A model generated the notes under the pieces. The model was not told the origin of the DNA. It saw nothing but the letters and a program-made list of their open reading frames with translations, and searched no databases. Position numbers and translations under genes: made by a program. This document shows positions 1 to 4,261 of a DNA stretch of 5,466 nucleotides, in pieces. Source of the DNA: a bacterium (lineage in GTDB: Bacteria > Desulfobacterota > GWC2-55-46 > S146-80 > JALXFI01); assembly GCA_027069035.1 (NCBI GenBank), contig JALXFI010000149.1, positions 1 to 5,466 on the forward strand, given 5' to 3'. Each line of letters starts with the position of its first letter. The first letter of the stretch is position 1.

Positions 1-254
1 AGATATCGGAACTTATTGTAAAAAATCTTACAGAAAAAGAGCTTGCTCTATTTAAGGTAGAAAAACAAAAGGTAATTGAAAAGATTGAAGAAGTCATTAC
101 AAAGAATCTGAGAGAAGAGGATGAGCTTAACAGAGAGGTTGAGCGTCTGCTTGAAGCCCATTCAAAACAGTTAAGGGAAAGTGCGGTTGAATACAGGAAG
201 ATGTTCAATATGATAAAGTCAAAACTCGCCAGAGAGAGGAATCTCATCCTATGA
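1..254 (+). CDS. DUF507 family protein, first of a tandem pair (5' end missing)
   Basis: This reading frame is open from base 3 (ATA) to the TGA at 252-254 and gives 83 residues. They are highly charged, rich in Lys and Glu, and almost certainly helical throughout. The C-terminal end, running from YRKMF through the closing LARERNLIL, is the part I recognise as typical of DUF507 proteins. Family members are about 90 residues, so probably only around ten N-terminal residues lie outside the window. There is no signal peptide or membrane segment in the visible part, so a cytoplasmic location is likely. The stop codon overlaps the start of the next DUF507 gene as ATGA, which implies translational coupling and roughly equal production of the two paralogues. 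The biochemical function of the family is unknown to me. The family call is from memory of its pattern, not from a search. Confidence 0.8.
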   Translation, partial: ISELIVKNLTEKELALFKVEKQKVIEKIEEVITKNLREEDELNREVERLLEAHSKQLRESAVEYRKMFNMIKSKLARERNLIL

Positions 255-523
255 GACTCAGTGAAGAGAGGATATCCCACATTTCACACCTTATTATAGA
301 AGCGCTTAAGAGCGAAAAAATCTGTGATTTTACACAAGAGGGGAAGGCGCTCCATGAGATAAAAAAGAACATTACAAATTTCCTTCAGTTTGAGGACAGG
401 GCAGACGAGGCGGCAAGGCAAAAGATCAGGTCTATGTCAAGTATGGTGGCAGAAGGCGGAAGAGAATGGGATATATTATACAGAAAATACTTCAATGAAG
501 AGATGGCAAAAAAAGGATTTTAA
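251..523 (+). CDS. DUF507 family protein, second of a tandem pair
   Basis: This is a complete 90-residue protein starting with MRLSEERISHISHLI and ending in YRKYFNEEMAKKGF. Both ends match what I remember of the DUF507 family, and the length is the usual one. It is charged and mainly helical, with no membrane segment or signal peptide, and has a single Cys near residue 24. The ATG at 251 overlaps the TGA of the upstream paralogue by four bases. A purine-rich AGAGGA at 235-240 lies 10 bases upstream, a little far for a strong ribosome site, so translation probably depends on coupling. The two paralogues differ clearly in sequence, which suggests an old duplication and perhaps a heteromeric complex (inference). 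A 59-bp gap with no visible terminator separates it from the DUF445 gene, so the three may form one operon. No enzymatic motif is visible. Confidence 0.85.
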   Translation: MRLSEERISHISHLIIEALKSEKICDFTQEGKALHEIKKNITNFLQFEDRADEAARQKIRSMSSMVAEGGREWDILYRKYFNEEMAKKGF

Positions 524-571
524 CTGGATTCATATCGAACATTTTCGTATTTAAGGCAATTCAATCCCCGT

Positions 572-577
572 AAGGAG
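572..577 (+). promoter_or_regulatory. Ribosome binding site deciding a TTG start
   Basis: AAGGAG lies 5 bases before the TTG at 583. It supports the TTG as the true initiation codon of the DUF445 gene, since no ATG or GTG in frame lies near it. Confidence 0.8.
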
Positions 578-582
578 TCCAT

Positions 583-1185
583 TTGGAATACAGGATACTT
601 CTCTTTCCTTTCATAGGAGCCGCAATAGGTTGGTTCACAAATTACATTGCGGTAAAGATGCTCTTTCGTCCCTACAAACCCATAAATATTTTAGGGTATA
701 AGTTTCAAGGGCTTATCCCAAAGAGAAGGAAAGAGATAGCAAAAAGCATTGCCAAGACCATTGAAAGAGAACTTCTTTCAGCAAGCGACCTTACCTCTGT
801 ACTTGAAAAGATCGACTGGGAAGAAGAGGTTGAAAAAACAGTGGAAGAGGTGATTGAACATCAGCTAAAAGGCAGCACGATAAAGAAGTTTCCTATCGTA
901 GGCATACTCTCGGACAACATACTGTATCATTTAAAATTCTATCTGACAAAGGAGATGAACAAGTTCATCTCTACAAAAAAAAAGGGATTTTTTGACAAAT
1001 TTCATAAAAAAATCGACCTTAGAGAGATGGTAACCAATCGTATAGACGGCCTTGACCTGAGTAAGTTTGAAAAACTGCTTCAGGAACTGATAGCAAGAGA
1101 ATTAAAACATATAGAGTGGATAGGAGGACTGTTGGGTTTTATAATAGGCTCTGTTCAGGTTGTCATATACTTTATCCTCAGATAA
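583..1185 (+). CDS. DUF445 family membrane protein, short form
   Basis: This is a 200-residue protein starting at TTG, with an AAGGAG site 5 bases upstream. A hydrophobic segment at about residues 4-28 carries the family signature: G12, then G16-W-x-T-N20, A23, M26-L-F and P30. GLIPKRR follows at 43-49. The middle, about 50-175, is charged and probably helical, with an acidic stretch near 79-92 and a Lys-rich stretch near 131-143. A second membrane segment at about 179-199 (IGGLLGFIIGSVQ) closes the protein. I therefore expect a membrane protein anchored at both ends by a helical domain. DUF445 members such as Bacillus YheB are nearly twice as long, so this is a compact version. The function is unknown; a membrane-anchored structural or organising role is a guess. 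The gene follows the DUF507 pair after 59 bp and is probably co-transcribed. A run of nine A at 975-983 lies within the Lys-rich part. Confidence 0.85.
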   Translation: MEYRILLFPFIGAAIGWFTNYIAVKMLFRPYKPINILGYKFQGLIPKRRKEIAKSIAKTIERELLSASDLTSVLEKIDWEEEVEKTVEEVIEHQLKGSTIKKFPIVGILSDNILYHLKFYLTKEMNKFISTKKKGFFDKFHKKIDLREMVTNRIDGLDLSKFEKLLQELIARELKHIEWIGGLLGFIIGSVQVVIYFILR

Positions 1186-1201
1186 AGCGGCAATTTGATC
1201 C

Positions 1202-1225
1202 CAAATCCCGCCATAGCAGGGTTTG
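1202..1225. terminator. Imperfect hairpin between convergent genes, possible terminator
   Basis: The arms 1202-1211 and 1216-1225 pair over 10 positions around the loop CATA. Read on the plus strand there is one C-A mismatch and one U-G wobble. It is followed by ATTTTAT, a poor but usable U-rich tail for the DUF445 transcript. Read on the minus strand, the hairpin starts 6 bases after the stop of the oxidoreductase gene, but no U-run follows. Its position in the 46-bp convergent gap favours a terminator role, mainly for the plus strand. Confidence 0.45.
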
Positions 1226-1231
1226 ATTTTA

Positions 1232-2260
1232 TCAGGGAATAAGAAGTATCTTCCCAAAGCCTTCTCTGTTCAACATCCTTTTTTGTCCCTCCGCCGCATC
1301 GCTCAAAGGAATAACAGAGTCAATCACAGGCCTTAACCCGCCCCTGCACACAAGTTCAAGAATGGAAAGAAACTCTCTCCTTGTGCCCATTATAGAACCA
1401 CTTATAGAATGTTCCTGCATAAAGAGGCCTCTTAAATCTATAGACACCTCAGGTCCTGTCGTGGCGCCGCATATAACAAGCCTGCCGTACTTTGAAAGGG
1501 ATCTGAGGCTTCTCTCCCATGTTGCAGGGCCGACATGTTCAAAGATTATGTCAACCCCCCTGCCGCCCGTAAGTTCTCTTACTTTGCCGGAGTAATCAGT
1601 TTTGGAATGATCTATCGCATAATCGGCGCCTATTGCAATCGCCTTTTCAAGTTTTACCCCCGTTCCTGCAGTAGCAATGACCTTTGCGCCTGAGAGTTTT
1701 GCTATCTTTACCGCTGCGCTCCCAATGCCGCTTCCGGCACCAATTACAAGCACACTATCCCCCGGTCTCAAACGCGCCCTTGTAATAAGCATGTGCCATG
1801 ATGTAAGAAATGTAAGCGGAAATGCAGCGGCGTCTTCAAAGGACAACCCATCGAGGATCGGAAATACATCCATATCCCTTGCCACGGTATACTCCGCATA
1901 TCCACCCTGTGTCGCGGCGCCTCTTATCTTGTAGTCCCGACATAGATTATCCCTCCCGCATATACACTCTCTGCACCTGTAACAGCTCAAACCCGGCGAA
2001 AGCACCACCCTCTCGCCTGATTTTATCCCTTTAACATTTTTTCCAACCTCTTCAACGATACCCGCAACATCACTGCCGCATATATGCGGAAAAACCGTCT
2101 TATAAGCAGGTATCCCCTGTCTTACCCATATATCTATATGATTTATCGATGTGGCTTTTACCTTTACAAGCACTTCCCCTTCACCGACAGAGGGCTCTTC
2201 TATATCGCCATAGATAAGCTTATCCACCCCACCATGTTCTCTGATAAAAACCGCCTTCAT
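1232..2260 (-). CDS. Zinc-binding MDR-family oxidoreductase (alcohol dehydrogenase/quinone oxidoreductase-like)
   Basis: This is a 342-residue cytoplasmic NAD(P)-dependent medium-chain dehydrogenase/reductase. The N-terminal GroES-like domain spans about residues 1-125. It contains INHIDIW (39-45) where classical alcohol dehydrogenases have the catalytic-zinc Cys, and GSDVAG (62-67) in place of the GHE motif. The structural-zinc lobe is intact: C93, C96, C99 and C107 in a C-x2-C-x2-C-x7-C arrangement. The Rossmann domain follows, with GAGSGIG at 174-180; the end of the second strand (ATAGT, 196-200) lacks an acidic residue, which suggests NADP(H) (inference). The enzyme therefore resembles the MDR subgroup with only a structural zinc. 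The substrate cannot be named. I chose ATG at 2260 because a GGAGG site sits 5 bases upstream; an in-frame TTG at 2272 would overlap that site. The gene is divergent from hsp20 and convergent with the DUF445 gene. Confidence 0.88.
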   Translation of the reverse strand: MKAVFIREHGGVDKLIYGDIEEPSVGEGEVLVKVKATSINHIDIWVRQGIPAYKTVFPHICGSDVAGIVEEVGKNVKGIKSGERVVLSPGLSCYRCRECICGRDNLCRDYKIRGAATQGGYAEYTVARDMDVFPILDGLSFEDAAAFPLTFLTSWHMLITRARLRPGDSVLVIGAGSGIGSAAVKIAKLSGAKVIATAGTGVKLEKAIAIGADYAIDHSKTDYSGKVRELTGGRGVDIIFEHVGPATWERSLRSLSKYGRLVICGATTGPEVSIDLRGLFMQEHSISGSIMGTRREFLSILELVCRGGLRPVIDSVIPLSDAAEGQKRMLNREGFGKILLIP

Positions 2261-2265
2261 AAAAA

Positions 2266-2270
2266 CCTCC
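2266..2270 (-). promoter_or_regulatory. Ribosome binding site of the MDR oxidoreductase
   Basis: GGAGG (CCTCC on the plus strand) sits 5 bases before the ATG at 2260. It fixes the start there and excludes the in-frame TTG at 2272, which would lie on the wrong side of it. Confidence 0.85.
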
Positions 2271-2337
2271 AAAAAACTTATTTCTCTTATTTTAAGACTC
2301 TATCAAATGATCCGGAGATTTTCCAGACAATTCATTA

Positions 2338-2366
2338 ATGTTATCATTATTTACTTTTACTATCAA
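2338..2366 (-). promoter_or_regulatory. Candidate sigma70-type promoter for the MDR oxidoreductase
   Basis: On the minus strand, TTGATA (2361-2366, 5 of 6 with consensus) is followed after 17 bases by TAACAT (2338-2343, 4 of 6). A TG one base before the latter gives an extended -10 (TGATAACAT). Transcription would start near 2331, leaving a leader of about 70 bases. The -35 box lies inside the AT-rich palindrome at 2352-2379. The region is AT-rich, so chance matches are possible. Confidence 0.4.
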
Positions 2367-2379
2367 ATAGTTAAAAGTA
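2352..2379. repeat. AT-rich imperfect palindrome between divergent promoters (candidate operator)
   Basis: The left arm TACTTTTACTAT (2352-2363) and right arm ATAGTTAAAAGTA (2367-2379) are complementary throughout except for one extra A in the right arm. The three-base centre is CAA. The inner part, ACTATCAAATAGT (2359-2371), is a perfect 5+5 palindrome. It overlaps the candidate -35 box of the oxidoreductase and ends 21 bases before the -35 box of hsp20. A protein bound here could therefore influence both genes. The 9-mer CTATCAAAT in its centre recurs as a direct copy at 2300-2308, 60 bp away. No known operator consensus, including CIRCE, is recognised. Confidence 0.5.
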
Positions 2380-2400
2380 GAAAAAATCTTTTCACACAAC

Positions 2401-2428
2401 TTGACAAAGCACATAAACAAGCTATATT
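2401..2428 (+). promoter_or_regulatory. Sigma70-type promoter of hsp20
   Basis: A perfect TTGACA -35 box at 2401-2406 is followed after 16 bases by TATATT (2423-2428, 5 of 6). Transcription would start near 2435, giving a leader of about 55 bases. The -10 lies in a small palindrome, CTATA-TT-TATAG (2422-2433). The match to the housekeeping consensus is clearly better than to the sigma32 consensus, and no CIRCE element is present. Confidence 0.72.
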
Positions 2429-2435
2429 TATAGTA

Positions 2436-2463
2436 GAGGGACAAAATAATACCCTCAGAAGGG
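2436..2463 (+). promoter_or_regulatory. Leader of hsp20 with two mutually exclusive small hairpins
   Basis: Near the predicted 5' end of the mRNA, GAGGG (2436-2440) can pair with CCCTC (2452-2456). Alternatively CCCT (2452-2455) can pair with AGGG (2460-2463). Both use the same C-rich segment, so only one can form at a time. The stems are short, and neither covers the ribosome site at 2474-2483. A role in mRNA stability or temperature response is only a possibility. Confidence 0.3.
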
Positions 2464-2473
2464 ACGAGTAAAA

Positions 2474-2483
2474 AAGGAGGTGA
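2474..2483 (+). promoter_or_regulatory. Unusually complete ribosome binding site of hsp20
   Basis: AAGGAGGTGA matches the full ten-base complement of the 16S rRNA 3' end, with GGAGG 9 bases before the ATG at 2490. This predicts very strong initiation. A 3-bp pairing of GGT (2479-2481) with ACC (2486-2488) is the only visible local structure that could mask it. Confidence 0.85.
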
Positions 2484-2489
2484 GTACCC

Positions 2490-2963
2490 ATGTTAGAACT
2501 TAGAAGATGGCGGCCGTTTGAAGGTCTTTCAACTCTTCACAGGGACGTGGACGAACTCTTTAGAAAAACCTTCCAGTCAATGGGGGAGCTGACTCCTGGC
2601 ATCTTCAAAGATGCATGGTATCCGGTGGTGGACTGTTTTATAAAGGAAGGAAGATTAGTGGTACATGTTGAGGTGCCAGGTATTGATCCTAAGGATATCG
2701 ATATCTCAGTGCTTGGCAACAAATTGACGATAAAAGGCACAAAAAAGGCTCATGAAGAGATGAAAGATGAAGACTATATAATTAACGAACGCTACTATGG
2801 TTCTTTTGAAAGATCCATAATGCTGCCGGAAGGCGTCTTGACAGACAAGGTACATGCTTCATTTAAGGACGGCCTTCTTGAGATAGCTATGCCATGTGAA
2901 AGCAAGACACTGCCCAGAAAGATACCTATAGAGGTTGAGGAAGGCAAGAGAAAAGCCGCATAA
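2490..2963 (+). CDS. Hsp20/alpha-crystallin family small heat-shock protein
   Basis: This is a 157-residue ATP-independent chaperone of the usual length for the family. It would bind unfolding proteins in large cytoplasmic oligomers and hold them for refolding by other chaperones. The N-terminal arm (1-42) contains the typical LHRDVDELF stretch at 16-24. The alpha-crystallin domain spans about 43-137: WYPVVD at the start, VEVPGIDPKDIDI (60-72), NERYYGSFERSIMLPEGV (99-116), and the signature A123-S-F-K-D-G-L-L-E-I-A at the end. The C-terminal tail carries the I145-P-I147 motif used to dock neighbouring subunits, followed by a basic end. The ATG at 2490 follows a near-perfect ribosome site and a good promoter, and an intrinsic terminator lies 50 bp after the stop, so it is probably monocistronic. 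It is divergent from the MDR oxidoreductase. Several Hsp20 paralogues are common, so no specific symbol is given. Confidence 0.95.
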   Translation: MLELRRWRPFEGLSTLHRDVDELFRKTFQSMGELTPGIFKDAWYPVVDCFIKEGRLVVHVEVPGIDPKDIDISVLGNKLTIKGTKKAHEEMKDEDYIINERYYGSFERSIMLPEGVLTDKVHASFKDGLLEIAMPCESKTLPRKIPIEVEEGKRKAA

Positions 2964-2982
2964 CAAAAACCCATTCTCGTCC

Positions 2983-2999
2983 CTCCCAAATGAAGGGAG
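2983..2999 (+). other. Small hairpin in the hsp20 3' region
   Basis: CTCCC (2983-2987) and GGGAG (2995-2999) pair around a 7-base loop. There is no U-run after it, so it is not a terminator alone. It may protect the mRNA 3' region, or may be chance. Confidence 0.25.
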
Positions 3000-3012
3000 T
3001 TTACATAGAGAC

Positions 3013-3044
3013 GCCCGTATCTATAAAAAGATGCGGGCTTTTTT
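3013..3044 (+). terminator. Intrinsic terminator of hsp20
   Basis: The arms GCCCGTATCT (3013-3022) and AGATGCGGGC (3029-3038) form a 10-bp stem with one G-U pair around a 6-base loop. Six T follow directly at 3039-3044. This is a textbook Rho-independent terminator and ends the hsp20 transcript 50 bp after its stop codon. Confidence 0.93.
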
Positions 3045-3076
3045 ATATTTAAAATAAAAGTGCGCCGTATTATTAT

Positions 3077-3208
3077 ATGCGCTTCAGCAATGGATATATG
3101 AACCTCAACCCTGCAATAATGACAGCAATCATGCTACGACATTTTGGAAGAGACCCAAAAACAGAGATAGGTTTTTGGGTAAGAGATATTAAAGTTGATT
3201 CTTTGTAA
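3077..3208 (+). CDS. Possible small ORF, 43 codons, unrecognised
   Basis: An open frame runs from ATG at 3077 to TAA at 3206-3208. It encodes 43 residues ending in EIGFWVRDIKVDSL; internal ATGs at 3098 and 3119 are alternative starts. The predicted peptide has a normal-looking composition (charged C-terminal half, one Trp), but I recognise no family. There is no Shine-Dalgarno sequence before 3077, and the strong hsp20 terminator lies just upstream, so expression would need its own promoter, which I cannot identify. The frame contains a perfect 10-bp inverted repeat. It could be a real small gene, the remnant of a decayed gene, or chance; the last two are more likely. The rest of the 3045-3250 gap contains no feature I can support. 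Confidence 0.2.
   Translation: MRFSNGYMNLNPAIMTAIMLRHFGRDPKTEIGFWVRDIKVDSL
3153..3180. repeat. Perfect 10-bp inverted repeat
   Basis: ACCCAAAAAC (3153-3162) and GTTTTTGGGT (3171-3180) are exact reverse complements around an 8-base spacer, AGAGATAG. Neither strand has a U-run after the hairpin, so it is not an ordinary intrinsic terminator. It lies 70 bp beyond the purQ stop codon on the minus strand and could mark or stabilise the end of that transcript (inference). Confidence 0.5.
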
Positions 3209-3250
3209 GAGAGGTACAAAAAAAATGATTTAACCGGTCGGATGAGGCCT

Positions 3251-3937
3251 TTAAAAACAGTCTATTATAGATAAAAATACCCCCTTGCCGTCTTCTCCGC
3301 CAAGTATTGATTCACAACATCTTTCAGGATGCGGCATCATTCCAAGAACATTGCCTTCTCTATTACATATGCCGGCAATATTTAAACAGGCGCCGTTAGG
3401 ATTAGAGTCCTTGGTTATCTCTCCATACCGGTTTGAATAACGAAAGACAATCCGGTCGTCATCCTCAAGCCCCTTTAATGTATCTTCATCGGCAAAATAG
3501 TTTCCGTCATTATGGGCAATGGGCATCTTTACAACGTCCTTTTTTGAGTATGTACCCGTAAATCTGGTCTTATTGTTTTCCACGCGCAGATAAACACTGT
3601 CACAGATAAACCTCAATGACCTGTTCCTTAAAAGCACTCCCGGCAGCAGCCCCGTCTCGGTCAAAACCTGAAAACCGTTACAGATGCCAAGCACCGGGCC
3701 GCCTTTTTTTGCAAAATCAACAACCTCCCGAATAATAGGCGAGAACCTTCCTATAGCGCCGGGCCTTAGGTAGTCTCCATACGAAAAACCGCCGGGTAAA
3801 ATAACGCAGTCGGCCCCCTTCAGGTCTCTATCCTTATGCCAGAGAAATTCCGCCTCTTTACCAAAGACGTGCCTTGCCACATGGTAACAGTCATGGTCAC
3901 AGTTTGAACCCGGCAGGACAACTATCCCGAACTTCAT
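3251..3937 (-). CDS. purQ: Phosphoribosylformylglycinamidine synthase, glutaminase subunit PurQ
   Basis: This 228-residue class I glutamine amidotransferase supplies ammonia to PurL for converting FGAR to FGAM, the fourth step of de novo purine synthesis. The N-terminus MKFGIVVLPGSNCDHDC is typical. PGGFSYGDYLRPGA at 48-61 is the PurQ-specific oxyanion-hole region. The catalytic triad is complete: nucleophile C86 in GICNGFQ, with H203 and E205 in MPHPER. Length is normal for the free-standing subunit. The ATG at 3937 overlaps the purS stop as ATGA, and a GGAGG at 3942-3946 lies 4 bases upstream, so translation is coupled to purS. No purL follows: the next gene is convergent hsp20, so PurL must be encoded elsewhere. 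I see no convincing intrinsic terminator after the gene. Confidence 0.97.
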   Translation of the reverse strand: MKFGIVVLPGSNCDHDCYHVARHVFGKEAEFLWHKDRDLKGADCVILPGGFSYGDYLRPGAIGRFSPIIREVVDFAKKGGPVLGICNGFQVLTETGLLPGVLLRNRSLRFICDSVYLRVENNKTRFTGTYSKKDVVKMPIAHNDGNYFADEDTLKGLEDDDRIVFRYSNRYGEITKDSNPNGACLNIAGICNREGNVLGMMPHPERCCESILGGEDGKGVFLSIIDCF

Positions 3938-4179
3938 GCCGCCTCCACCTCAAACCTGTAGTCTTCTATCACAGGATTTGCAAGGAGTTTTTCGCACATC
4001 TCTTTTACACTTTTTTCAGCTTCTTCGGGGGATGTATCATTAAGCTCCATCTCCATATACTTCCCTATCCTTAATTTATCCGTTCCCTTATAACCCATCG
4101 AGTGGAGGGCATCCTGAACGGTCTTTCCCTGCGGGTCAAGGACGCCTTTTTTAAGGGTTATATATATCTTAACCTTCAT
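3934..4179 (-). CDS. purS: Phosphoribosylformylglycinamidine synthase subunit PurS
   Basis: This is an 81-residue protein, the usual PurS size. It forms the small dimeric subunit that holds PurL and PurQ together and helps pass ammonia between them in FGAM synthase. The family signature is clear: a beta strand MKVKIYITLK, then KGVLDPQGKTVQDAL (11-25), LRIGKYMEMEL (36-46), and a final helix-strand unit with CEKLLANPVIEDYRFEV. I chose ATG at 4179, which has AAGGGA 7 bases upstream (4187-4192). A longer in-frame start at 4272 would add 31 residues with no place in the family and would overlap the upstream gene. PurS ends in an ATGA overlap with purQ. It starts 82 bp after the transporter stop, with no clear terminator between, so the three genes are probably one operon. 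Confidence 0.95.
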   Translation of the reverse strand: MKVKIYITLKKGVLDPQGKTVQDALHSMGYKGTDKLRIGKYMEMELNDTSPEEAEKSVKEMCEKLLANPVIEDYRFEVEAA

Positions 4180-4261
4180 CTTTACTTCCCTTCTTAAAAG
4201 ATTCTCTAAACCATCACCTTTTACTAAACCCTGAACACGGCTTTTTCTCACCGTTAAAGAC

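Noticed and set aside
2261..2272. TTG at 2272 as the start of the MDR oxidoreductase
   Set aside because: The added codons read through the GGAGG site that serves the ATG at 2260, and the family normally begins with MKA.
1362..2338. Plus-strand open frames opposite the MDR oxidoreductase
   Set aside because: They lie antisense to a clear conserved gene, have low-complexity or Pro/Ser-rich translations, and no family resemblance. The one running past 2260 also crosses the promoter region.
2300..2489. CIRCE or sigma32-type control of hsp20
   Set aside because: No TTAGCACTC/GAGTGCTAA repeat is present, and the promoter fits TTGACA-16-TATATT far better than the sigma32 consensus.
2537..2989. 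Minus-strand open frames opposite hsp20
   Set aside because: They are shadows of the Hsp20 coding frame with no recognisable domain.
3218..3250. Intrinsic terminator just after purQ on the minus strand
   Set aside because: There is a run of eight T on the minus strand, but no adequate stem directly before it; only the short ACCGGT palindrome is present, which cannot form a stable loop.
4180..4261. Terminator or promoter between the transporter and purS
   Set aside because: Only a 4-bp ACGG/CCGT pairing with no U-run is visible, and no paired -35/-10 boxes stand out.
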